64,000 nucleotides of DNA from Hormiphora californensis. Taxonomy: Eukaryota > Ctenophora > Tentaculata > Cydippida > Pleurobrachiidae. The position numbers and the translations under genes are program-made. The stretch spans positions 7,921,271 to 7,985,270 of the forward strand of contig CM035355.1 of NCBI GenBank assembly GCA_020137815.1, written 5' to 3'. Below, in pieces: positions 53,901 through 63,779 of this stretch. The notes below the pieces were generated by a model that had not been told where the DNA came from, made no database searches, and saw nothing but the letters and a program-made list of their open reading frames with translations. The first letter of the stretch is position 1; every line of letters begins with the position of its first letter.

Positions 53901-54455
53901 CACTTAAACGTAGGGCGCGCGTATGCTGGATGCCATTATAAGCAACCGTTAGCATTGTGAAAATGAGACGCGCGCAGTGTAAATCTTCAGATTCTCCGGA
54001 TTCCGGAGATAGAAGTCCGGAGTTGCAGCCGATGGGTTTCAATTCTGAGTTATTGACAATAACACACATGTTTTGTTGCAGGTGAGGTGCATGGTAGAAA
54101 CACGAGACTCTGATCATACTGTTGAAGTTAGGAAGACTCTAACTGACAACTACCGGCATGTTGAGTTTATTGGTCTGTCCGACGCCTCATCTGATCCAAG
54201 TAAGTATCCCTTGTTGCCGCCCTGATCAAAAACCTGTCTGGCGGCGCGAGACCCCGTTTCGATTTTGATTCTCGATAAGGCACTTAGATCGGGCGCCGCG
54301 AGACAGTTAACAAAGCACTACCTAAGCCTTCCACGGTCAAAACTCCACCTCTCCATCTTTTATTTTTAGGCGATGGTTCTAATTCCCCAAAATCTGGTAA
54401 ATTGCCTGCACGACGCACGTGTGTAAATATCAGTGTTTTCTCCCATTGCAATTGA
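36181..54455 (+). CDS. PLP-dependent threonine dehydratase (threonine ammonia-lyase) with C-terminal ACT domain
   Basis: Deaminates L-threonine to 2-oxobutanoate; relatives also act on serine. Exons: 36181-36393, 36462-36668, 36802-36900, about 36986-37041, 37578-37739, 38029-38195, about 44460-44560, 44882-45049, 51678-51735, 54082-54199, 54370-54455. The Schiff-base lysine K98 sits in TGSFKERGAR and the PLP-binding Asn in ASAGNHA. FDHPDIIAGQGTVGLEI and CGGNIDTTVLGR are fold-II signatures. The ACT-type tail has VVVKDAPGGM, DILHERAWLLEDVF and VETRDSDH. Defects seen: one G seems missing from the G run at 37671-37675, within the glycine loop expected to read VGGAGLIAG; the acceptor before 36986 reads CG rather than AG; exon 7 survives only at its 3' end (ALIDGQLPELKGKR) beside a corrupted block. 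The rest is well conserved, so assembly error is likelier than a pseudogene. Two minus-strand genes lie in its introns. Confidence 0.92.
39487..39555. repeat. 21-bp perfect inverted repeat (hairpin) with 27-nt loop
   Basis: tatgaggagcctcggaaatg plus t at 39487-39507 pairs exactly with 39535-39555. Shape and size fit either a tiny MITE or a hairpin RNA precursor. Confidence 0.7.
39733..40572 (-). CDS. Rhodopsin-type G-protein-coupled receptor (class A), nested in an intron
   Basis: Plasma-membrane receptor with seven hydrophobic segments in 279 residues. Class A landmarks: GN in TM1, NLATCD in TM2, a cysteine before TM3 (STLLCTAIP) that can pair with the TCTVYG cysteine of the second outer loop, a proline in TM6 (SMAPWL), and NPCIYVIT for NPxxY in TM7 followed by a basic helix-8 region. 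The TM3 motif reads LNKYYRC instead of DRY, and the TM6 tryptophan of CWxP is absent, so activation may be unusual. The sequence just before the ATG on the minus strand (cctcccccgttag) is a good acceptor, so a short upstream exon giving the N-terminus may exist. It lies between dehydratase exons 6 and 7, opposite strand. Ligand unknown. Confidence 0.87.
   Translation of the reverse strand: MLAILFWCGICLLFGITGNIIVILGITRHDAIKLDSTSITIILNLATCDVISITVFSLPPYLYRVMETSTLLCTAIPLIRLLLVSASSLFVAALSLNKYYRCLRPLKSLVLGPSFGRRVIFGLWIVSLAPIIIVLCLYSSIDLYYSDVLMTCTVYGAQGLWIPVFVGYTIIYFYAPLAFLLASNIGLVLLVRLTKRRQAMGNVAVVLLVAGTFLVSMAPWLISRRLRFTNDNSGEVTTFEVIGHYILTVSCVANPCIYVITNERFRRYILARMRRESVI
41411..42800. mobile_element. 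1390-bp palindromic element with TTAA target duplication
   Basis: The two halves are inverted copies of each other over nearly their whole length; ends gggtacgctaaccaaaa and its inverse. TTAA at 41407-41410 and 42801-42804. TTAA targeting points to the piggyBac superfamily, but no transposase is encoded. It lies in the intron shared with the nested GPCR. Confidence 0.9.
43150..44450. other. Corrupted block of homopolymer runs
   Basis: About 1.3 kb consists almost only of stretched single-base runs. This is not plausible genomic sequence and explains why most of dehydratase exon 7 is missing. Open frames here (Lys/Gly/Phe/Pro-rich) are meaningless. Confidence 0.85.
45165..45535. repeat. Minisatellite with units of about 50-75 bp
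   Basis: The phrase gttgctgctacaaacaattt followed by ggaattgagagggagg and ggatggagatggggatgggg recurs about six times. Confidence 0.9.
46716..47991. mobile_element. 1276-bp element with short terminal inverted repeats
   Basis: GGTGTCCTCCACGAA at the left end is inverted at the right end (ttcgtggaggacacc). CTG lies outside both ends and may be the target duplication, though overlap with the repeat makes this ambiguous. No transposase; the middle has TC-rich tracts (47390-47660). Confidence 0.7.
48034..48077. repeat. 44-bp perfect palindrome
   Basis: gaacgatctacatagagaac, then aattgttctctatgtagatcg ending gttc without spacer. Related words (gaacatagaac) begin the minisatellite that follows. 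Confidence 0.9.
48080..48615. repeat. 40-43 bp minisatellite, about 12 copies
   Basis: Unit aagaacatagaactagtaga plus atgagactaggaggagagtt, with variants tataagaatgag and tatatgaatgag. Confidence 0.95.
49515..49673. mobile_element. 159-bp palindromic MITE (TAAAGTCGGATTTTTT ends)
   Basis: taaagtcggattttttga at the left pairs with tcaaaaaatccgacttta at the right, extending inward through gttgtc/gacaac. A diverged half copy is in the HARBI1-like promoter (9757-9864). Confidence 0.8.
50297..50773 (-). CDS. Small secreted protein, possible neuropeptide-like precursor, two exons
   Basis: Exon 1 (50773-50629) starts MRLLVVLFVSLLGVVAA, a clear signal peptide, then LDNNVPDDQKKKWECVPD and NPKSEMGRKR. 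Exon 2 (50370-50297) joins in phase 1 through a tttcag acceptor and ends in a basic tail; total 72 residues. GRKR is the classical layout of an amidation glycine followed by a dibasic cleavage site, so the 30-odd residues before it could be released as an amidated peptide. This is inference: there is a single copy and no family match. The end of exon 2 runs into a GA-rich tract, so its reality is less certain than exon 1. Nested in a dehydratase intron, opposite strand. Confidence 0.5.
51165..51675. repeat. 35-bp minisatellite, about 14 copies, ending at an exon acceptor
   Basis: Unit ctcctgccattcatttacca plus tcccattccctcccc. The final copy supplies the pyrimidine tract of the acceptor at 51677 for dehydratase exon 9. 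Confidence 0.95.
51856..51944. repeat. Inverted repeat
   Basis: actaacaaagga on the left pairs with tcctttgttagt on the right; inside, aactaccgttt and tttagtatagtaaac pair with their inverses. Probably a short MITE. Confidence 0.7.
52261..53596. mobile_element. 1336-bp palindromic element with TTAA target duplication
   Basis: Ends gcctgtcaaaacgtgttt and its inverse; TTAA at 52257-52260 and 53597-53600. The halves mirror each other to the centre near 52930. Several sub-blocks repeat within each arm. Truncated relatives lie at 24664-24955, about 22860-22940 and 54675-55386. Confidence 0.9.
54231..54307. repeat. Small hairpin repeat (AGATCGGG family)
   Basis: ctgtctggcggcgcgagacc at one end and gggcgccgcgagacag at the other can pair in part. 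Related copies at 26955-27013 and 57717-57776 share gccagacccc, tttgat and agatcgggtcgg. Confidence 0.65.
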
Positions 54456-54674
54456 TAATTAACAATTAATAACACATAAATGATTGTGCCAGTTTGCTTT
54501 TAATGTCAGCATGACAATACTTTCAACTGCAATACAACTGTCTTACCGTGTTTTAGTTAGGGTCCTCTAACACCACTAAGTTCCTTGACATGCGACATGT
54601 GACTCCTATTGCAGCATGCCCAAATCCAGGTGGGAGTGGCACCTGTTATATTTTCAGTCTAGGGCCAAAAACAT

Positions 54675-55386
54675 AACTAACGTTAGAAAAGGAGTTGAGA
54701 AAAATTAAGTGCACCAAAATGTGTAGCGTCCTCGCATTAGTGGGGGTACTAAAGTCCAATTTTTAATTTAAGCGACAGGCCGCCGCGTATTCAAAGAAGT
54801 CGCACGGCGTTGTATTTGTGCGTGACAATTCGAGAAATCTTTTTGCTCATATCTCCCGTTCCTGATAACAGTGGTCATCCCACATAATTGCCATTATATC
54901 TCGACGTGAAATTCGACGTGGGATGCGCCGCACATACGTAGTGAGAGAGACGTAAAGACTAACGAGAGAGAAGAATTGAGGCGTGATAACATTTGCTTAG
55001 CGCAGCACGCCTCGCTCATCTAGTCGAATTCCACGTCGAATCCCAAGTCGGATTATGTCGGATGACCACTGTAAGATAAAGAATTGATCTTGGTTGCGTT
55101 GGAAAGGTCTCAAAATTATCGTTCCAACGCTTTCGGGTTCATGTTTTAAGATTGCCAGGAACTCGATCTCGATTTTGGTGACGCAGTGACTAAATCTCGA
55201 TTATCACGCGCAAATACAACGCCGCACGACCTCTTTGAATGCGTGGCGGCCTGTCACTTAACTAAAAAATTCGACTATAGGTGCCGGAATTAAGTTTCTA
55301 TCTCCTCTCTATATCATCTGGTTAATTAGATAATTTCATAATCAGGTTTGTGCATAACCGTTTTTGGCTATATGGCTATAGCCACT
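54675..55386. mobile_element. Three-level nest of inserted elements
   Basis: The outer piece is a fragment of the GCCTGTCAAAACG family. At gggggTA it is split by a 529-bp relative of the 26470 MITE (54749-55277, TA on both sides). That in turn is split by a 203-bp element (54869-55071) with ends CAGTGGTCATCC and a TAA duplication, as expected of PIF/Harbinger MITEs. Confidence 0.85.
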
Positions 55387-55529
55387 TTTATTGATACATA
55401 TTTTGTAGAGACATAACCTGCTCCCGTGCCCCAACTCACTTTCTCTTATTGCAAAAAAGCAAAGTTGTAAGAGACCAATGAGAAGTTCCTCATATTTCCG
55501 CATAAATTAGTGAATCCTACCCGAGAATG

Positions 55530-56032
55530 GAAATCCGCCCGGGGGGGCGGTTTTAAGGGGTTTTTTTAGTTTTCGTTTTTTTAAATTTCTTTGGGGGAAA
55601 TAAAATTTTTTTGGGGTGAGGAAAAAAATATTTAAAATATTTAAAAAAAAAAGGATAAAAATTTTTAAAAACCCATCCCCAAAAAAACACAAAATTTAAA
55701 AGGGGGGGAAAAAAAAAACCCCCCCTTTTTTCCCCCCCAAAAATTTTTTTTTATGGTCCCGGTCCAACAAAACCAAAAAATTTTTTTTCCTTTCCTTTCG
55801 GCCCCCCCCCAAAAAATTTTTTTAAAAATTTTCCTTTTTTTGTCTTTTTTGTTTTTTTTTCCCAAAAAAAAGAAAAGGGGTTTTTAAAAGGGGAAAAAAA
55901 AAAAAAACCCCCCCAAGGGGGAAAAAAAAAAGGGGGAAATTTTTAAAAAAAAAAAGAAAAAGGGGGGGGAAAAAAAGGGGGGGGAAAAAAGGGGGGGGAA
56001 AAAAAAAAAGGGGGGGGGGGGGGGGGGGGGGG

Positions 56033-56079
<47 letters not shown>

Positions 56080-56990
56080 GGGGGGGGGGGGGGGGAAAAA
56101 TTGGGGGGTTTTTTTTTTTTTTTTTTAAAAACCCTTTCATTTTTTCTTTTTTTCTCCCCTTTTTTTCTTTTTTTCCCTTTTTCGTTTTTTTTTTTTTCCC
56201 CCTTTTTCCCCCCTTTTTTTTCTTTTTTTTTCCTTTTTTTTTTTTTTACTTTTTTCCTTTTTTTTTTGGGCCCCCCTTTTTTTTTTTGTTTTTTCCCTTT
56301 TTTTTTTTCTTTTTTTTGGGGTTTTTTTTTTTTTTATTTGGGGGAGGTTTTTCGGTTTTTTTCGGTTTGGGTTTTTTTTTTTTCCTAATTTTTTTTCAAA
56401 ACCCCCCCCCCCCCTTCTTTTTTTCTCAAAAAAAATTTTTTTTGGGGGTTTTTTCCCCTTTTTCGGTTTCTTTGGGGGTTTTTTTTTTTGGCCCCCCCTT
56501 CCCCTTTCCTTTTTTTTTTTTTTTTTTTTTTCCCTTTGGCCCCCTTTTTTTTGTCCCTTTTTTTTTTTTTGGGGTTTTTTTTTTTTTTTTCTTTTTTTTT
56601 TTGTTTTCTTTTCCCCTTTTATGGTTATTTGGACTAAATTTTTTTTTTAAATTTTCCTGGGTTCCTTCTTTTTTTTAAAAAAGGGAAGGGGTTTTGGGCC
56701 GTGAGAATTGGGGAACTGAAAGGGGAATTTTTAAGGGGGGGGAAAGAAAACTTTTCCTTTTGGTTGGGTGGGGGTCCCGGGGTATTTTTAAGGGTGGATT
56801 TTAAAATTTCATTAAAATTTTTTCCCCCAAATTGGGGGTTTCTTTTTTAACTGTTTTCTTTTTTTTCCCACCGGGCCCCCTTTTTTTTTTTTTTTTTCTT
56901 CTTTTTCCCCCCTCTTTCCCCCCCTTCTTCTTCTCTTTTCCCCCTCTTTCTCTCTCCCCCCTCCCAGGCAGGGCGGAACCAAGCCAGGAT
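55530..56990. other. Corrupted block of homopolymer runs upstream of the sulfatase
   Basis: Stretched runs of T, G, A and C dominate. The 5' exons of the sulfatase, including the one with the catalytic cysteine, are expected in or before this block and cannot be read. Confidence 0.85.
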
Positions 56991-57500
56991 GAGAGGCCCG
57001 GAAGCAGGAACGGGGATTGACACACGAATACTATTGAATGCAGCAAACAAGGTAGTAGGGAGAGAAGAAAAACGTCCAATAAGGACAAGAGGGGAAATTT
57101 TTTTTTTTGCACAAAACCTGAACGAAAAAATAGAGAAATATAAGATACAAAAGAAAAAAAGGGGTACTACAGCTGTAACAGACTATACTATAAAATACAA
57201 ATAAATGAAAAGGAGAGGATACAGGAATAACGAACCTACAAGTGGGCTGATACAGACCAGAACAGATGTCACACTACGCTAACAGGGAAAGAGGTACAGA
57301 AGAGATACAGACTCAACAACAACTGGACAAGCAAGCAGACTGGTTCTTATCTGATTGTTGAGTAGTTGCTTCTTGATGTGAACTCCAATATAATAGTCCA
57401 TAGTTGATTTGCAGGATTTGGTAAATTCTCTGAGAATTCTATGTCCCCAGGATACAGACATCGACAGATAAAACAAAACAACGAGCGATGAAATTTAATC

Positions 57501-57535
<35 letters not shown>

Positions 57536-57541
57536 CTCTCT

Positions 57542-57585
<44 letters not shown>

Positions 57586-57617
57586 GTGTGTTACTCAATA
57601 AACTCTGCATGTTCCAG

Positions 57618-60600
57618 GTCGGCACTCATGACAGGAAAGTACCCATCTCGACTCGGCCTCAACCATTTGACCATTGGAGCGGTAAGCCGTAAGAATAGAA
57701 GAAAACGGATAGAAAACCCGCCAGACCCCGTTTTGATTGACATTTGTGCTAAGATCGGGTCGGCACCGCCAGGAAGTTTTTGTGCAAGAGATAAGATATT
57801 CTAGAACTCACTAAAAATCTTTCTGATCCACTACAGGGTGACCCCTATGGGCTATGGACAAACCAAACAATCCTGGCTAACTACATGTCTGATGCGGGGT
57901 ATGCAGTACACGGAGTGGGCAAGTGGCACCTGGGATTTTGTAGTTGGGGCATGACACCGTGTGCCCGGGGATTCGACTCATTCTACGGCTACTACAATGG
58001 TCATGAGACATACTACACTCATGAAACACACAATTTTTATGATTTCAGGTATGAGAGGGGAGGGAGTGATCACCAGCTCCCAGTTTCACATCGAAGTGAT
58101 GTGCAGCGCTACTTTCAATGCAATTCACATCGAAATTCTGAATTCGGAAACTCTTACAGTGCAGTTTGGATCGGGCGGGCGCACATCAGTACATCACTCG
58201 GTGGGGTCAGTCGGCCGGTCACACAGTCAATCACACTCACACGGGAGAGGGATTTCCGATTTAGTGGAAAAAATCCTTTCCTTTGATCAAAGTGTGTACC
58301 ACCCCAGATACGATACAAAATCTACAGATGGTACAGTGAATTCTACAGTCATCACATCTGCCAATGGCACCTACTCGTCCTATCTATACGCTAACCAAGC
58401 TTCAAAGGTATGCAGCAGACCAACTGTCAAAGGCACACCGATGAGTTATCAAAGGTGCCCTTAAACTTGATAAATGTGACTTATAAATGCAATTTGAACA
58501 TTGAACCGCTTCTCTAGATTTTTCTCTCCCCCTTCCCCCCTCTCTCTCTCTCCCTATTGGCTAATGACTATTTACTACTAATTACCCCCTCTCTCCAGGT
58601 GGTCGCAACACACAACCAGACCAAACCACTGTTCCTCTACTTCCCTATACAGAGTGTCCATGCCCCTCAAGAGGTCCCAGATGAGTATGTCGATGTGAGT
58701 AGGCTGAAAGTCAAGGGTACAATTATTATAGTTTATACTGAGTACAATGAATACAATTAGGCATTTCATAGGACATACACGTACAGCTTTGTATATTTTC
58801 CCTCGTGACCTAATAAGTAGCTTCTTCAGCCACATTATTTGGTACTAATATTAATTAACCAAATTAAACAAATCGTTCCAGATGTATGAGGGTGTTGTTG
58901 AGAATAAGAAACGGAAGCGACTCCTGGCTATGGTAACTGCAATGGATGATGCTGCTAGTGTTCTAGTCTCCTCTCTCAAGGCAGCGGGCATGTGGGAGGA
59001 TACCATCTTCATATTCTTTAGTGACAACGGCGGGCCTATTTCTCATAATATAGGACAGGTAATTAAAAGATCTTTTTTATGTGAATAAGTTTGTTGTTGT
59101 CTGAACTCTAAATATAACCAGTCTATTGAGGCTCTCATAGCATTTCACAAATAGCCCTGCTGAATTTGCCATACAACGTACCAAACCTTAACCCCCCCCC
59201 CCATTATTTTCAGTCCAACTACCCTCTAAGAGGAGGGAAGTACAGTTACTGGGAGGGCGGTATCCGGTCTGCCTCATTCCTCCACTCTCCCATGCTACAA
59301 GGGGGAATTATCAATGAGGAGTTATTCCACGTGACAGATTGGAAACCTACCCTGGTACATATTGCACACTGTGGCATTGAGGATAACCCTGGCTGTCAAG
59401 GTACCTATACTTACTACAGTAATTGTAATGTGATTGTATGTGTTTTTCTTTCTTCAAACTAAAGTCACAAAATCACAAATCCCGGATGAAAGAAATGCGT
59501 GATCATATGTTTTGAGATCTCCATTGCAATGGATCCTATAGTTCGTATTCAATATATATATTGAATATATTCAAAACGTTTATAATTATTAGGATCACTA
59601 GGAATCTCAGAAAACTTCCTAACTTTAGGTCCTGATATGGGTGATATAGACGGGATCAACCAGTGGCCAGCAGTGGCTGGATTAGCACCTAGTAACCGAT
59701 CTGAATTCCTGGTGAACATTGATCAGAAATATAAAAACGCAGCACTCAGAATGGGGCAATGGAAATTATTTTCAGGTATTGGGGTTGTATAAAAACTGTT
59801 TTATTGCTCCAAATACAGTAGGCGCTGACTTTTTAGCATGCTGACTCTCTTATTTTCTTGTTTTTTTACTCCAAAGTTATTTTGGGAATGTCTTCCAGGC
59901 CCACCTGGTCAGGGACCCTGGCCGGTTCCCCCAACATATGACGCATATGATTGGGATGAGTGGGAGGACGATGAGGATGCTACTGAAGAGAATCCAGAGA
60001 AAAAGGTAGCAATCAACTTGATCCTCTGCATAAAAAGTTTGAAACTTTTCAACACTACTTTAAACAAATTAATTTGAGCTGAAGAAGGGTCACAACCCCG
60101 AAACGTTCAAACCAACCACCGTGTTTTGACTTCGTATGACCTCCCACGCCCCGGACGTGTCCCCCCACACACAATGTTATCACCCCGTCCGCCTTTTCAA
60201 CAACATGCACTCATGTTGTTCTCCCTCCTTCTGTGTTAGGCCAATGCGCTGACCACAGTTCTTGCGCACACAGGCCAATGCTCTGACCACAGTTCTTGCG
60301 CACACAGGCCAATGCGCTGACCACAGTTCTTGCGCACACAGGCCAATGCTCTGACCACAGTTCTTGCGCACACAGGCCAATGCTCTGACCACAGTTCTTG
60401 CGCACACAGGCCAATGCGCTGACCACAGTTCTTGCGCACACAGGCCAATGCGCTGACCACAGTTCTTGCGCACACAGGCCAATGCTCTGACCACAGTTCT
60501 TGCACGCACAGGCCAATGCTCTGACAGATTCTTCTCTAGGAGATCGTCTGGTTCTTGGTTTAATCTCTCTCCCCTCCCCGGTTAGATTCAACTCTATAAT

Positions 60601-60880
60601 GTTGTCCACGATCCTTCTGAGACAGTTGAACTAAGAGCTGAGTACCCCGAAATTGTGGAACAGATGATGGAACGACTGAAATATCATCAAGATCGGGTAG
60701 GTACTAAAATTAGGGCACACTGATACTAATTTAATGACATACCTAGTAACTATTAACTACTAACTACTAATCTTTATATCTCTCCAGGCAGTTCATCCTA
60801 TAAACAAAGGTACCGATCCCAATAGTAACCCTGGGGAATACTTCAATGGAGTTTGGACACCCTGGAGAGAGACATGCTAA
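57618..60880 (+). CDS. ARSB: Arylsulfatase B-like sulfatase, 5' exons missing
   Basis: Hydrolyses sulfate esters, by family probably of glycosaminoglycan N-acetylgalactosamine-4-sulfate, in lysosomes or outside the cell. Exons: 57618-57681, 57837-58048, 58293-58407, 58599-58694, 58882-59058, 59214-59400, 59629-59775, 59899-60006, 60586-60696, 60788-60880; all phases agree. The first visible exon starts with the last base of an Arg codon and then SALMTGKYPSRLGLNH, so the formylglycine motif CxPSR lies just upstream in an unread exon. Present: GVGKWHLGFC with active-site Lys and His, PLFLYFPIQSVHAP, FSDNGGP with metal and sulfate ligands, RGGKYSYWEGGIR, HVTDWKPT, and a C-terminal GVWTPWRETC like that of ARSB. 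ARSI/ARSJ-type relatives are possible, so the symbol marks the subfamily only. Confidence 0.93.
60238..60525. repeat. 34-bp tandem array grown inside an inverted-repeat element
   Basis: Eight to nine copies of ggccaatgcgctgaccacag plus ttcttgcgcacaca, in a sulfatase intron. The unit is one end of the MITE family at 19209 and 19819; the array closes with ggccaatgctctgacag, the normal terminus of that element. Confidence 0.9.
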
Positions 60881-61550
60881 ATGTGTCGACTTAAAAACCT
60901 TGGGATTCTGGTAAAGAGACAAGGGGTAGCCGAGAAGGAACTTTAAGATTAAATTAACATAAACTTTTGAGACGCTTTTAGAATGATTTTGTTTGTTACT
61001 TTGACTATTCTTTGCTAAATACATAAATAATGGGATTAGATAATTGTATCTGAGACTTATGTCAAATTGCTCCTGTGACCTACAATTTTCGATTCATTTA
61101 TGCAAAATATTCGTTTAATCTCCTGGGAATTCATATTTGGGTGAAAAATGATTTTGGTCCAGCCTGAGCAAGGAATCAAAATTATGAAATGAATACACCC
61201 TTTTCTATAAATCTACTCCGGGGACGTGTGTGCGCGCAGTGCTGAAATTTTACTTTTCACAGATAAATCTCAGCGCGCGCACCAAACTTGACTGCGGGGT
61301 TTCAGTGTTCAGCTCGGTGTGCCACTGCTACACACAAGACGCACAAAGGCGCTTCCTTTAAATTGACGGCAGTGGCAGTATGTCACAACTTACTAGCCCC
61401 AGTACCAAGTAAGAAATAAAACGAATCTGTTCTTTTTTAACAAGTAGATAATTCAACCGAACAAAAAACAAAACATAATAGATCATCAACACAATGATTT
61501 CCAGCGCGAATTTAATACACAACATACACTCATATACAAATCACTCCTCC
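60881..61550. other. Spacer between convergent sulfatase and PPP1R21 genes
   Basis: Holds both 3' UTRs. tttaat at 61511-61516 reads ATTAAA on the minus strand, a poly(A) signal for PPP1R21. No other feature was seen. Confidence 0.6.
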
Positions 61551-63779
61551 TCACCGCCCAAATTTCCTACCACTCTTTGCAGGCGGCGGTGGAGGTTCAG
61601 CTCGGAGCTGTTGGTTCCGCTCCGTCAGGGTCTCTATTTTGTCGTTTAGGGCACACAAATGTTCACTCATCAGTGCGATTTGAGATTCGTACTTGTCTTT
61701 TGTTAAACTCAGCTCCTCCTGGAGATAGATAGATGTGTTTTAATGAGATCATTAATTGTGCTACTGATCATATAATGTAGTAGTAATTATTTGAATTAAA
61801 GTGAGAGTGGACCGGATCAAAATTGGACAAGTTTGTTGTACACGGTGTTCATTTTGGATCTTTACAAGCGTTGGGCTTCACCCAGAAAAAAGTTTGCAAG
61901 ATTACCTTGTGAAACTTCATACTTGGACTATTCTATACCCTCATTCAAGGTTCCTGGTGTTTTCGGAGCTCTAGCACCCCGGGAAGTGTGTTTTTGGCAT
62001 CAAAACTATCAGAAGGAATTTTTTGCTGGTGCTGAGACTTTGCTAAAATGTTTTTTGGGTATTTTCTATGTCAATCCTGAAGTTTCATGGTGATTGGATG
62101 TGTTTTTCAGTCACAGAATTTCGAAAAAAGTAGCTGGAAAGACTCTAAAACGGCTCAAAAATTGATATTTTAGAGTCTTTCCAGCCACTTTTTTCGAAAT
62201 TCTGTGACCGAAAAACACATCCAATCACCATGAAACTTCAGGATTGACATAGAAAATACCCAAAAAACATTTAAGCAAAGTCTCAGCACCAGCAAAAAAT
62301 TATTTCTGATAGTTTTGATGCCAAAAACACGCTTCCCGGGGTGCTAGAGCTCCGAAAACACCAGGAACCTTGAATGAGGGTATAGAATAGTCCAAGTATG
62401 AAGTTTCATGACCTGATCTTGTCAACTTTTTTCTGGGTGAAGCCCAACGCTTGTAAAGATCCAAAATGAACACCCTGTAGGTAGTGGAGATTAGCTTTCT
62501 GAGCATTTTGCGTTTTTGCCGCTCAAAATCGACCCACCCATCACTGAGATATTTTTGTTATGTTGGGAGAATTCCTGCTGGATCAATATTTAACAAACAG
62601 GATAGAAACAAACCTTGTGTTTTACTAGCACATCTCGTTTATAATTTGGAGATGAACGTCGAAGTGGTTCGTTAGGCGGTATCTAAGCGACAGGCTGCTC
62701 CTTCATAAAACACTCTATGTGCCAAAAGCTGTAAAGCTGTCATTCACACTTTTAGAACTTCCAGTAGAAGTTAATTTATATTTTCGAATGACTTTTAACA
62801 TGCCAGTCACCATGTTTACCAATTCAGTTGCCATGGCAACCGTGTTATTGACGTTGAAAGTGGCGAAATGAGCCCCACGGCGAAGCCGGGTGCGGGGTGG
62901 GTTATCAAAAGGCCCTTACTTGAGGCGCACCCAATGGGGGCGCTAGTTCTTTAAATTTTTAATATGTTGGCTTGCATTGCCCTGCTTCTGTGCATGGACA
63001 TGTCAACCGTACTGCTTATATTCAGAATGTGTTAGTAAAACACCACGATTGATTCTATTCTGTTTTATACATACTGATTAAACAGGAGTTCTCCCAACAT
63101 AACAAAAATATCTCAGTGATGGGTGGGTCGATTTTGAGCAGCAAAAACGCAAAATGCTCAGAAAGCTAATCTCTACTAGCTACGACAAACTTGTCCAATT
63201 CTGATTCGGTCCACTCTCACTTTAAACTTTATCCCCCTGTAATAAACCCTCTGTAATAAACCCCCTCACGGGGCTGAGACAGCCTCTACGAAGAAGAAGA
63301 AGAAAACCCCCTCTCACGACTCACCTCAAGTCGCTTTCTGATCTTATCCGTATTGCACATATCAATTGAAGCTTGGTTGTGCTGTTTTTCAGCCAGGAAC
63401 AATCGCTTCTTCTGGTTTAGTGACTCCCTTTTAAACTTCAAACATTCTCCCTCCGCCTTTTGGATCTGGTAAAACATTTTAGTACATTATTCATGGGACA
63501 ATCACAGTAACGGTTTTTCTATAACTCTTTATGAGATTAACTGTTTTTAAATGTGACAAAGAGAACTATGTATTATTAATCAAATTATACGGCTAATATA
63601 CAACACAGCTGCTCAATAATCATTCTTTTTAAACATTTTTTAAACATTGGTTTTGTATCTTACTTGTTCAGAAAGATCGTTGAGCCGTTTTGTAAAATGA
63701 ACACGGATAGCTTCCTCTCTCAGACCACTATCGTCCCATGGACATGCTGATTTGGTAGAACTGGTGGAGTCTGTGAGAT
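61551..63779 (-). CDS. PPP1R21: PPP1R21 (FERRY complex subunit) homologue, last three exons
   Basis: Exons 63779-63664, 63465-63325 and 61718-61551, in phase; upstream exons lie outside the window. The first has CPWDDSGLREEAIRVHF, the second is a coiled coil (ECLKFKRESLNQKKRL), the last reads EELSLTKDKYESQIALMSEH then LCALNDKIETL, a Pro run and KSGRKFGR. The SLTKxxYExQ...MSEHLC block matches the C-terminus of human PPP1R21 as I remember it. In mammals this protein is the coiled-coil scaffold of the FERRY complex, a Rab5 effector that links mRNA to early endosomes. The last intron holds a 1.4-kb TTAA-flanked element. Confidence 0.85.
61800..63221. mobile_element. TTAA-flanked inverted-repeat element with a nested palindrome, in a PPP1R21 intron
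   Basis: Ends agtgagagtggaccg and its inverse; TTAA at 61796-61799 and 63222-63225. A second palindrome (61841-62477, ends ca[c/g]ggtgttcattttgg) is inserted at a TA, duplicated at 61839-61840 and 62478-62479. No transposase is encoded by either. Confidence 0.9.

Noticed and set aside
60180-60609. Repeat proteins with CARTVVRALACVRKNCGQ-like units
   Set aside because: They come from the 34-bp tandem array in a sulfatase intron; three frames are open equally.
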